A stretch of DNA of 53,459 bases from Cytidiella melzeri. Its lineage: Eukaryota; Basidiomycota; Agaricomycetes; Polyporales; Irpicaceae. Numbering within the stretch: the stretch's first letter is position 1; each line of letters starts with the position of its first letter. Positions 20,305 to 29,986 of the stretch are shown here, piece after piece. The notes beneath the pieces were generated by a model, which was given only the letters and a program-made list of their open reading frames with translations, did no database searches and was not told the origin of the DNA. The position numbers and the translations under genes were made by a program. The stretch spans positions 1-53,459 of the forward strand of contig JABYQR010000307.1 of assembly GCA_022592445.1 (NCBI GenBank), written 5' to 3'.

Positions 20305-20312
20305 TATATAAG
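20305..20312 (+). promoter_or_regulatory. TATA box of the secreted-protein gene
   Basis: TATATAAG, about 290 bp upstream of the ATG at 20598, followed by a pyrimidine-rich leader. Two intron-like segments between them would bring the mature 5' UTR to roughly 150 nt. Confidence 0.6.
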
Positions 20313-20360
20313 GCCCCTTGCTACCACCCATGTACCTCAGCATCCCTTCAGCGCTGGCCG

Positions 20361-20554
20361 GTGAGCACATTGTTGCCTGTGCTGCACTTGACTTGAGTCA
20401 CTGAAATTGCTCTTACAGCTAGCCATCTTACTGCACCCTTCTACCCTTTGACACACCTCTGTTACTCCAAGTCTTTGTGTTGCTTCAGCACTGACTTGTA
20501 AGTACATTGTTGTTTGCTTGCCTTGGGTCACTATACTAAAACATATTCTTGCAG
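20361..20554 (+). other. two homologous 5'-UTR introns in a tandem duplication
   Basis: Intron 1 is 20361-20418 (donor GTGAGC, acceptor TTACAG) and intron 2 is 20498-20554 (donor GTAAGT, branch-like ACTAAAAC, acceptor TTGCAG). Both contain ACATTGTTG just after the donor, and both are preceded by CAGC(G/A)CTG and followed by CAGCT, so a ~137-bp exon-intron block was duplicated. No ATG-initiated frame links them to the protein, hence a leader role is inferred. Confidence 0.55.
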
Positions 20555-20597
20555 CTGTCTTACATCTTTGCAAACCCTTCTATCACCTCTCTGAATC

Positions 20598-21113
20598 ATG
20601 CAGTTCTTAACCACCCTTGTGATTTTGGCCACCATGGCTACTGGTATATCCCATATAACCACTGTGTCTGCCATCCCACACGGCAGTATGGAATCCCAAG
20701 GTCATGAATGGACTGCCTCTCGCATTGTGGCCAGGCAGAGCACAGGCACAGGCAATCCTCTTCGTATCAGAGGCCCAATTTTCTCTAAACCAGAACCTTC
20801 AATGCTGCAAAAGGGGAAAAACTTCGACGACTTTATGATAGCATCCTTCCAACTGAATACAAAATATCCAATGTATTATGACACCTATAGAAGATACATG
20901 CAGGTTGCTTGGGAAAACAGGGCTCATCCGGCAGAGCATCTACCAAGCGAAAAGCGCCCCCCACCGGAGATGTTCCGGCTGGTCCAAGTTTTAGATAATC
21001 TTCCTAAGGATGACCCAATCAGACAAAATTTAGCAAAAGGAGAGTTCCCACGTTATACTATAGAAGGTGGTCTTGAAATCATAGATGTACACGGATATCA
21101 TGTAAGGTTATGA
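20598..21113 (+). CDS. small secreted protein, unknown family
   Basis: Predicts 171 residues. The N-terminus (MQFLTTLVILATMATGI, then TTVSA) is a typical signal peptide with a likely cut after Ala-25. The mature ~145 residues are soluble, with no transmembrane segment and no cysteine, rich in Pro and charged residues (FDDFMIASFQLNTKYPMYYD, then SEKRPPPEMFRLVQVL, ending EIIDVHGYHVRL). Size and signal peptide fit a fungal small secreted protein; whether it is an effector cannot be told. Single open frame with its own TATA box at 20305 and a leader with two intron-like segments. It lies at the border of the Helentron-rich region. No family recognised. Confidence 0.7.
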   Translation: MQFLTTLVILATMATGISHITTVSAIPHGSMESQGHEWTASRIVARQSTGTGNPLRIRGPIFSKPEPSMLQKGKNFDDFMIASFQLNTKYPMYYDTYRRYMQVAWENRAHPAEHLPSEKRPPPEMFRLVQVLDNLPKDDPIRQNLAKGEFPRYTIEGGLEIIDVHGYHVRL

Positions 21114-21758
21114 ACACGAGTAGGGCTGCAAGGGTTTGGTCAATCTCACCAACATTTGTTATAGAGAATGTATGTGTATTATTTGCAATACATCTGTGCA
21201 AGCTACATAGCCACTGTCAACTGCAAGATTATCCAGCCGCCTGACTGTCTTAACTGCCCATTTTGCACTTTCCTGTAGTAGACCCAGACATGCCAACTGA
21301 TACCCTTGAAGTTGGTGCACCAGCCTGCATCCATGCAAGTCATCCATGCTCTTTTAGTCCATTTTTCTGTTTCACCAAAAACAATGATTCTCCTACATAG
21401 CAAAAAATGCTTTCAAACAGCTTGAGTAGGACGGTAGACAAGGAGAACAATGATTTAGTCTGCGAAATCACCTGCAAGGAGGAAGAAAGTCGCAGCTACT
21501 CGGTCATGCCGTTGCTGTACTGGTCATGACAGAACTGTAAGTGCAAGTGATATCATGATTCGGAGGGTGGGGAAGATGTTATGATGTTTTGAAATGGGAG
21601 TGAAATTCCGAGTAATAGGGATAAGTATTGCGCATACTATAAGAGGTCTTCATATGTATATACCGCACATGCCTTCCTTTTTCTCCTACCTACGCAGGCG
21701 CTGTTCCACTCATGACCTCGCACAATCCCTCCATCGGTCACCTTGACAGTCTCTCGCT
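21114..21758. other. intergenic region, nothing recognised
   Basis: Downstream of the secreted-protein gene and downstream of the minus-strand hydrolase pseudogene. Only short chance frames; no repeat shared with the rest of the window. Confidence 0.5.
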
Positions 21759-22622
21759 TCAAGAACGCACAACAGGCTCCCATTGCTTCTCCAAGCACGG
21801 CATTCTCTCTCCACGGCCCATATCAAAGTCCTGGACGACACCAAACGCCTTTTTGAACACTGCCATCGCATTCGGAGGTAATGCCGTCTCTGCAGGCGGC
21901 GGGCGATGAACGACCAGTACAGGAGTCAGTCAGAGATTCTGCAGTGTTGTGTAGATCGGTTCACACACGGTCACTACCGATCCAAGGGCTCGAGGAGCCT
22001 CACGTTCAGAGGGGTCGGAGGCTGCGGTCTTGTCACTGACTCGTTGATTCTCAGATTGCCACCACTTGACTGCGAACTCGGATGCGATTGTACCACCTTG
22101 TGCAGATCCAAATAAGTAAATATGTAGTTGGCGGGCCAAGAGCAGCGTTCAATGAGGTGGGTGACTACACGCGAGAGGAGATTGAGGGCAGGGGTAGGGT
22201 GAGGATTTGGAACAAGATCTCCGAGTGCATCGAGAGTTGGGTACCGTTGGTACGCCTCTTCGTAAAGGAATGGAATCCTAGTACCTCCCTCGGTCAGTAG
22301 AGTCAGCAACAGGGCGAACTGCGAACAAACTACTTACTGTTTGGGTGCTCGTAGAGCAAACGAGGCTGTCTGCGGAAGCTTGAAGGAGCGACCTAGCTTT
22401 CCAAAGGAAATATGAGTATCTCCTGGATTCATGAAACAAGCCTCAGCTTTCTCTTTTGCCGCGAGTTGCATCTGACTCACCCAGGTCATTTAGAAGGATG
22501 AGCAAATTCTCATAGTCGAACGGCACCGGGGTCGATGATGGTTTTGGTGGTGCTTTTACTTTAGGAGACTGGATACCATACTGTTTTAGGGAGATGTGAG
22601 GGTCAAGTCGTAGCAAGTACAT
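21759..22622 (-). pseudogene. alpha/beta-hydrolase (phospholipase/carboxylesterase-like), disrupted
   Basis: Exons on the minus strand: 22622-22481 (ends in ENLLILLNDLG, the oxyanion-loop strand), 22422-22338 (DTHISFGKLGRSFKLPQTA, then LRAPK), and 22277 onward (IPFLYEEAYQRYP, then DALGDLVPNPHPTPALNLLS). Introns are 58 and 60 nt with proper GT...AG. A frame change near 22130 is needed to reach HIYLFGSAQGGTIASEFAVK. An in-frame TGA (21930-21932) then interrupts before TPVLVVHRPPPAETALP and the C-terminus (stop at 21759). The usual G-x-S-x-G nucleophile position reads Ala (GSAQGG); my impression is that some fungal relatives also lack it. Two independent lesions argue for a pseudogene, or for sequence error if transcripts disagree. 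Confidence 0.75.
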
Positions 22623-23266
22623 AGCAGTGGGCGAGCGTGCTTTACGGGCGTCAGTCTGTACATCTGACTACATGGAGGCTGTCGCTAGTTGCCTCTGAAC
22701 CAGCATATCGACCATGACTACATAACTCGTCGCCACAAACTACGGCAGCTGCGTAGCATGGCCACAATCCTTGGATGTCGAGCAATCAGTTACATTCTGA
22801 TTCACACTGGATGCAAGTGCTCTGGTTGAGAGCTCGCTTGGCAGACGTACAAGCTTACCCGGTAACGTTTGCATTCATCATGGTCTTGCAGTCGTTAATG
22901 CCACTACACTCGCCAGCTTTTGCCGTTTAGCAGTCTGGTCATTACTCCAGACGGCCTCTGATGTTTCGCTGCGTGCTGCACGTCCGTGTGGGAGTCCAGG
23001 AAATCCACCTAGGGACGGCGTCAACTTTGGCATATTCGGGTAGTACCTGTACATGCTATTACCGCCACCACCAAAGAACTCAGTCCACAGGCAGCCGAGC
23101 ACTGCGAACACCCTGCCTTCTTCGAGATCGCTGTCTACAGTATCTGTGTGCGAAGCTGAGATGGGTGGATATCTGGGAAGCTGTCCATTCACGGACATGT
23201 GCCATCGGTCATTACATGCACTTAAATATGGACATTCTGCGCTGGCGGCGGTGAACTCCCTCCCCA
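22623..23266. other. bidirectional intergenic region
   Basis: Separates the divergent hydrolase pseudogene and the membrane-protein gene. A 129-codon minus-strand frame (23267-22878) has no domain and overlaps the start of the plus-strand gene, so it is not called. Confidence 0.4.
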
Positions 23267-24738
23267 ATGGCCACTAAAGTTGAAGCCCTCTCAGACAACT
23301 ATACGGAGAAGTTGAACCAGTGGGGTCTGTTTCTATCGGTGTGCACTTATGGTGAGTACTACGACTGGCGAGATCACGAAAATCGTGCGCTCAAACCCCT
23401 CCAGGAGCACACGTAGCCCTGTTTTCCAGATATCTGCTATCGTTCTCAAAGCAGCGCACTCGCAACAGGCTCCTGCTCGTATACACCATCGTCCTCTTTA
23501 TGTGTGCGACGACGGCTATAGGCCTACAAATCTGGTGGACACAAGTCGTTTTCATCGACAACCGTTATTATCCCGGGGGTCCTCAGCAATTTTTGACCGA
23601 CAATTACTACAGTGCACCTAATCGTGCTCTTACCATGATGTACGCACTCCATTTCTATTGAATCTACTTAGTCTTCAATATCCGTGATTCTGTAGGTATG
23701 TTGTGATGAACTGGCTCGCCGACGGCATAATAGTATGTGTCTCACTCCCGCATACGTCTTGTACCATGCTGAGACTTGTATGGTCAGCTCTATCGATTTT
23801 ATGTGCTGTGCGCATGCATGGTTATCGCGAGCAGATCGATCGCGTTACTTTTTGTGATACCTTGCTCTACGGCACTCGTCGGTACGCCCACCTATCCCCA
23901 ATTCTCGCACCCGCTTGTTCTGATTCTGTAAGCCAGTGGTAGCCATGGTCTTCTTCCCCAACATCACCAGTCTCGGAGTCAACCTCTGGACTGGTTCACC
24001 GTCCACCGCGCCAGGGATTGCCTACATGGCGCTATCGCTATGTGTCAACACGATACTCACACTGCTCATCATCTTCCGTCTCGTCCTGATAAGACGAAGT
24101 CTACAACAAATCCTGGGTACTTATAACGGCCAACCGTACACATCACTGCTTACACTCCTCATCGAATCTGCTGCGCCGTATACGATTGTAGCTTTGATGA
24201 CGGTGATAGCGTGCGGAGTAGGCAGTCCTATCCAATACGTCCTTTTGCCCATGTTAGGTCAACTACAGGTATGTCAGCAAATCACCGCTTTCGTTCGCCT
24301 GTCGTGCATCACACCTTAACCAATTCCGTGTAGGCAATTCCGCCGGTACTTATCACGAGCAGAGTCGCAGAAGGCCTGGCCCTCTCGAAAAGCAAGTATT
24401 CTGAACTCTCCACGTCGCAAGTGAGGTTTAACGCTCGGAGCCACATCCGGAGCATGTTCAGCACTTTATCGAGTTCGAGTTCGTTCGAGTCGCCGCCGAT
24501 CACGCCGATGAAGCCGTCGCTCAAGCTTGATCTGCCTGGGACGATGAGCTCTTCGGAAAGCTTCATCTTTTCGCAGGATATCCACGAGAAGTCGTTTGCA
24601 GAGTTAACGTTCACGTCACCCAGTGTCCTTTCGGGCTGCGAGATCGATAGGCGTCATCGCTGTTCGGAGCTGTGTAGGAATTTTTGCAGGGAGATCCCCG
24701 GTGTTGGGTTGGGAGGGGACGCTTCGTTGGCGGTGTGA
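23267..24738 (+). CDS. multi-pass membrane protein of a basidiomycete-expanded family
   Basis: Six exons with five introns of 55-65 nt: 23267-23351, 23417-23639, 23696-23732, 23788-23881, 23937-24268, 24334-24738; all junctions are GT-AG and keep the frame, giving about 391 residues. Hydrophobic segments include LLLVYTIVLFMCATTAIGL, VLCACMVIASRSIALLFVI, MALSLCVNTILTLLIIF and TIVALMTVIACGV, consistent with about seven helices. The marker FIDNRYYPGGP between the second and third helices, and MNWLADGII, are ones I know from a large family of uncharacterised seven-helix proteins in agaricomycetes. The C-terminal ~120 residues are Ser-rich and probably cytosolic. Function unknown; receptor-like topology is inference. 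Confidence 0.8.
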
Positions 24739-25152
24739 GTGTTGGTGGTGTGTTTAAATCATGGACTATGCACCATTTGGCAGTTGGGTATATGTAGTGG
24801 ACGATGATCTATGGACATACGTTCGACACTAGCAGTGTTTGGAATCGCATGTATCAATAAGGCAGAAGAGCATTTCAACGAGACGACGACGACGTGACGG
24901 ATTGTGGCAGCCGTTGACATGAGACGATCCTCAAGTCTCGCTTTGAACTGTACGTGCTACATGAAAAGGGGTTGAGTCATTGATTGTTCTCTATCTATAC
25001 TACTATTGTACTCTTAACGCACAAAATTATACGGCCAAACTTCCAACCGCGCCATGACTAGTGAATACTGCAACCAATACTCAAACACGACTTTTTTTCC
25101 CCACCTCCGCTCAACATCCATCCATCCATCCATCCCTCCGTCCGCCCGCCTC
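24739..25152. other. intergenic region between convergent genes
   Basis: Contains the 3' flanks of two convergent genes and a short CATC microsatellite (about 25115-25135). No gene seen. Confidence 0.5.
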
Positions 25153-27298
25153 TCACACCAACTTTCTAAACCTCAACTCGAGGTAGCGTAACGGACTGTA
25201 CAACAGCGCCGTAGCAGCAAACGCAAGTTCAAACCCGATATCCCCCGTACGCTTAGCAATCGGACCAACGAACCACACCTGATCCATGGACGGCACTACC
25301 AACCCAAACGCAAGTATGCATGCACCGAGGGCAGCGAGACCCGTAGGGAGTTTCTTGGGGCTGTTCCAGTACCGGATATCGTAAGAGTCAAAGTTCCCTT
25401 TCCGGATGACAAAGTGCTCGACGACGATGACGGCCGCGAAGGCGCTGGCCCAGTATCCGATGAGGCCGAGAAAGTTGGTGAGGGTCGAGTAGAACTTTGT
25501 TGCGCCTACGATCGAGAGTGGGATGATGCTTTTTTTTTATTGATTGGGCAAAAAAGAGAACCTTGAGATTAGCAACGGATAGGTTGATTGATGTGGAGAG
25601 GAGGAAAGAGGAGGTGAAGTTTTGGACGTACATTGCTGTGGCGACTATTGAGAAAACGTATCGTGGGACTGGTACGAGGAACGGCATGAAGAGTTGAAAG
25701 TTGAGCCCGAAGGAGTAGAGAGTGGGGGCGACGTTTCCTGTGACGGACAATGCGAGAAGCACCGTTAGGAACTTGCCGAAACCACCTGCAGGGCTGAGCA
25801 TGGCTTCCAACAGACCACCGACGTTTCCGTTATCGTAGCCAGCGCTCCACGACGGTACTGTCGGCGAGGCGATCACGACAGCTGCTCCGAGGCATTGGAT
25901 GGTTATCTATAATTTTGAGTGAGCAAATATGGCACATGTCGATGTAAGCGAATGCGTACGAGCGGGATATTGAACCCAAGATAGGAGTACAAGAATATTC
26001 TCCAACTATTCATGGTGAGCCTCATCACATCATGACCAATATGATGACATACCTCGACACTTCAGGCTTGAAGTAAATCGTGAAATCAGACCCCATTGGT
26101 GACCATGTTATCACAAATCCAGCGATCGTGGAGGCGAAAGACAGGATGGCTGCAGCGGTAGCTGGCTCCGCTGGTGGCGGATTGACAAGATGCTTGCCTC
26201 CGACGCCGAGTGCGACGACGTAGACGACTAGGCATGGAATCCACACTAGTTTTTCATACCTTTCGGGAGATCATTGAACATTATCTCTATAAAAAAACAT
26301 TGACCAGCTGCCGTCTTACCAGTTCAAGATTTTGTACCCGCAGAACGACACCTAGCAAGTACGTACGATTCAGCGTGGGGAGTTCCCCCGGAAGTCACGA
26401 TCTTCACGTACCAGGAGCGAGATAACTGATATGATCACAATCCCTACACTTGAAATGTCACCCACAAATGAATAACGTCCCGGTTCAGTTGAATCTTGAA
26501 AGAAGGACAACGTACCTCCAGCTGAGGTTGCCGTTGGAAACGCTCGCCAAGGTTTGTCCGCCAAGTATACCGTTCAGGATGCAGAATCCGCACATCGAGA
26601 TCAAGTTCAAAATACAGGGTAATATCACCCCAAAATATCTATGTCCAATTGAAAGTGCTTTAAGTATAGGTAGGCAAAGTGGGGAGAAAAAAAAGAAAAG
26701 AAAAAGGCTCACCCAAAACTGTACCGCGCTTGACACATTTGTCGAAGACCTAATTTAGGGCCCCATGTTGTTCTGGGTATCCATGTGAGTACTGACATGA
26801 ATCTGTATGGTAGAGGCGAGAACGTACGTACAGGTATGCCGGAGGAGCACTGCAAAGTAGATTAAAAAACAAGATGACGAGACACGAGTCTCGCAAGCCG
26901 AGTCCAAATACGACCGGGCCAAGCGTGCCTGCAGAGAAACTTGTAACAGGGCTCCTGTCAGCTAGTCGTGGGTCCACACAAGGACGGAATAGACCTTACG
27001 ACAGGATATTGAAATTTGCAGATAACCAAATATAAAAGATCTTGCTGTACTGTGTGTCTGTACGTTGGTTTGGCGGCACAGGGAGTATACCTATCGTTCC
27101 GATAGTTCAGTACAAAGACGGAGCATTAAAAAATTGTGCCAGGTCAAAGTCACCTCGAGCCTCGACGCCCCAAGTGAGCAATTTTCTCATTACGGGCGGA
27201 TTGTAGTGGAAATCATCCTGTGTGTTGCTTGACACCGAGGACAGCTCTTTTTCTGCATCGCCAGAGGATGCACGTTTGCGATCCTCAAGGTGTGCCAT
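25153..27298 (-). CDS. NCS1-family purine/cytosine permease (FCY2-like)
   Basis: Eleven exons can be joined with ten GT-AG introns to give about 500 residues, the normal size for this family. The N-terminus is cytosolic (MAHLEDRKRASSGDAEKEL), followed by LLTWGVEARG and FYIWLSANFNIL. Family motifs include FSAGTLGPVVFGLGLRDS, TTWGPKLGLRQM, ILNGILGGQTLASVS, AGFVITWSPMGSDFTIYF and SLSVTGNVAPTLYSFGL-like sequence, ending LRYLELRFRKLV. NCS1 permeases of the FCY2 group import adenine, guanine, hypoxanthine or cytosine with protons across the plasma membrane. Which substrate is used here cannot be said. No frameshift or stop was found, so it looks functional. It is convergent with the membrane-protein gene at its 3' end. 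Confidence 0.9.
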
Positions 27299-27757
27299 CT
27301 GGTGAGCGGGAGAGGAGGACCAAGGAATGGTTCATCGAGTCAGAGGTCAGTGTAATAAGTCGCAAATTGTTGTTGGCACCCGCTCCGCTCTGCCGCTCGT
27401 CAGATCACAGCGACGGAACGGCTCACGATCACTCCTTTCAAAACTCAGACAACAGTGTACGCAGTAACAGGACGAAACGTATTCATTATTGCCCGTCACA
27501 ACTAGGCGGATGGCTATGGTACAAAGAAGAACAGTCCTACAGGAGCGGTGTGTGTTTGTACGACTGAGCTTGCCAATCATCTTCAGCAAAAACTAGCAGC
27601 GCGGTACCTTTGGAAAATGATGTTAGCGGATGTTCAACCCAGACAAGCAAAGAACAGAGTCAGACAAAGCGAGCTGTTCTGCCAAAGCAGAACGCCCGAA
27701 GGTAGCTGAGTTGACTTTCTGCAACGCAAGGGTTACCCCTCACTAAAGCCAAATGCC
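27299..27757. other. promoter region of the permease gene
   Basis: Upstream of the permease start and downstream of the next minus-strand gene. A plus-strand frame at 27220-27567 overlaps permease exon 1 and has no domain. No TATA or operator is identified with confidence. Confidence 0.4.
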
Positions 27758-29032
27758 TCAAACATCATACAAAGAAGCCAACAGAACAGAATTGCGTACG
27801 TACAGCACATGTTTGTCCCGGATGTTCTGCCGCTGGGTGCAAAGGATGCTGTAAACGATATCATCATAGAACACGTATTGCAGCGTTATTTGGCTGATCT
27901 TCTTAGACGCTTTCGGGGCGGAAGGCCGGAATCTTCCTCTGAGCGACTTTGAGATGCTGGATGAGCCACTACGAGACAAAACAATCAGCGGGTGATTCGG
28001 CGTGGCCGTGACGCGGCGCACCCTCAAAGCTCGAAGGCGGGAGGAGCGGATCGTATCCGTCCACTGCGAGAAAACTGAGGTCTTCACTGCTGACGCGCTG
28101 CGAAAAGACGTAGTTGTGGTTGACTAGAGGAAGAACTGAGTCCTGCGTTGAGTGACAAGTACCCACAATACGTACCAGAATTCGAGGACTGAGGGTAGGT
28201 TGCCAGCAGACGTTGGCGAATAGAGTCAAAGGAGCTACAACCCTTTTACTCAGAGACAGCACCGTTATGCCACAGTGAGACTGACATACTTTGAAGTTAC
28301 GAGCCCATTCGTCGCGACGATATTCAAGACACTCTCCCAATCAAGTGGCCGTACGCGATTTTGCATAGACTTCTCTCCAGGAGGGACATAAGCCGCAAGG
28401 AGAGCCAAGATCTGAGAGAGGTATCGACCGGTCGACTCAGTGAGCGCATTGGAAGCATGCGAAGTCAGTTGAAAATCAGCCATGTCTTCAAGATCCGAGA
28501 GCTGTTCTGCATCGGCAGAAGAGCTGTCTTGAACGAAGTCTTGACCAGGCTGGAGCTGCGCCAGCGTGGTGCGTTCGACGGCCTGGGAGTGACGGGCCTT
28601 GATAACTTGGACAGCGATAGAGCTCACTTCGTCCTCAAGACTCCATTCAGGTGCATAGACGTCTCCAGCTAGTAAAGGCCAGCGCGTCCACGTGTCTCGA
28701 GTCGGTTTGGAACCTGCCTTGGCGATAGCAGCGTGCTTTGGCTTGCGTTGAGTTGCAGTTGACACGTCGAGACTGGGATGCTCTACGCTCTGACAAAAGG
28801 GTGCAACACCGTCTAATACAAGTCGTTCGCTCTCGTCATCATCTTCGATGGGCTCGACATTGTCGTCCTCGCCATCCGAGTCGCGTTGTGAAGCGGCAGT
28901 CGACGCATGAGCCGTAAGTTGAGAAGCGAGATCAAGAGTGTTGCTTGTCCGTAAAGCGCGTAGTAAGGAGGCGTATTCTGAGAGTTCTGAATGAAGCTTG
29001 GAAGGTACCCTAGTGCGCTTTCCCGCCGGCAT
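27758..29032 (-). CDS. unknown acidic protein, probably nuclear
   Basis: The start chosen is ATG at 29032 (MPAGKRTRVPSKLHSELSEY), because the open frame upstream to 29272 runs into the promoter shared with eL41. The first exon (29032 to about 28296) encodes a helical N-terminus, an acidic stretch (DSDGEDDNVEPIEDDDESE), then TWTRWPLLAGDVYAPEWSL, LLAAYVPPGEKSMQN and RVRPLDWESVLNIVATNGLV. A clear intron (GTATGT...AAAAG) leads to VVAPLTLFANVCWQPTLSPR. The exons beyond (to about 27758) are not resolved because two frames are open. Basic and acidic blocks suggest a nuclear or nucleolar role, perhaps in transcription, but this is inference. No family recognised with confidence. Confidence 0.6.
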
Positions 29033-29292
29033 GACCGGCGCAGACAGACAGGGACATGGAGGAGGGTTGAGCAACGACGACGACCACAAGCGATAAATTA
29101 ACGCCAATTGCGCGCCTAGAATATCTAGAATAGGGAATGCTGACAAAGCACAACTGTACAGTACCAGATCAGCCACATATCGGCAGGCTGGCGCTAAGAT
29201 CAAACCCAGTTCTCTCCACGACCTAAACCAAGTGCGTATATTCGTCGTTGCGCGCTGTGTAGCGCGTCGCACTCACTCAAGGCTATCGCAGC
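29033..29292. promoter_or_regulatory. divergent promoter between the acidic protein and eL41
   Basis: 260 bp separate the two start codons. A ribosomal-protein gene in this arrangement suggests shared regulation of a growth-related pair. No specific site is called. Confidence 0.5.
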
Positions 29293-29435
29293 ATGAGAGA
29301 GAAGTGGAAGAAGAAGCGATCTCGCAGGCTCAGACGCAAACGCCGAAAAATGAGGGCCCGTTCCAGTGCGTATTTCCTTTTTCTCGTTGTCCCCGAGGTC
29401 AATTTACGAACGTGTGGTTTTTTCTTGCAGAGTAA
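29293..29435 (+). CDS. RPL41: 60S ribosomal protein eL41
   Basis: Encodes 25 residues in two exons. Exon 1 (29293-29365) reads MREKWKKKRSRRLRRKRR followed by KMRARS; after a 65-nt intron (29366-29430, donor GTGCGT, acceptor TTGCAG), exon 2 (29431-29435) completes the Lys codon and ends TAA. eL41 is the smallest eukaryotic ribosomal protein, a single Arg/Lys-rich helix that sits at the 40S-60S interface and is transcribed at high level. Length and sequence match the family closely. The intron placement leaves only two coding bases plus the stop in the last exon, so ORF-based annotation would miss it or fuse it to intron sequence. Confidence 0.93.
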
Positions 29436-29986
29436 ATGCCCTGTACGGCTGCTGGGCTTCCATCATGAGGTCGGAGGTATCGAGTCCTTACCACTCATCC
29501 GCAACGAAGAGACTTCGAGTTGTTCGCCTCACAACTCGTTAAATCACCTTCGAAGGACTCGACTCTGGCCTTTCCATGGCACCGCCTTGCGCCCCGCGCT
29601 CCAAGCTCGATGGAGCGTGAGGAATTCTCGACAAGACAACTGTTGTTCGAGGTAGCTGTTTGGGCATAAAAATTGTAATCGCTATGTAGTTCTGTGTTAT
29701 CCGCAAAATTCATGTCGTGTGACCAATTAGCTTCGACGACGGGCAGGTCTGCGTGATGGGTCTCCCACGATGCAAGCACCTCAACTTTGCCTCGTTGTTT
29801 GGCAAAGCCAGACGTCGTTCAGGTGGGCGCCAAACAGCCAGCAGCGTGTTCTGCACATCTTGACCGCGACGATGATGTTACTACTCATGCGTCTTGGACA
29901 GTGACCAGCCAGTTGTGAAGACGACGCAGTAGTTCTGACCCAACCCAGGTTTCAGTAGCATTGTCCTCGCGAGGGATCCTGGTGTC
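29436..29986. other. intergenic, 3' flank of eL41
   Basis: A minus-strand frame at 29779-29495 (94 codons) shows no domain or signal. Nothing else supported. Confidence 0.4.

Noticed and set aside
22878..23267. 129-codon minus-strand frame
   Set aside because: It overlaps the start of the well-supported membrane-protein gene, has no domain, and its composition follows the opposite strand.
27220..27567. 115-codon plus-strand frame
   Set aside because: It is antisense to exon 1 and the promoter of the permease gene and has no recognisable motif.
29232..29655. 67- and 120-codon frames over eL41
   Set aside because: They read through the intron; the spliced 25-residue protein explains the region better.
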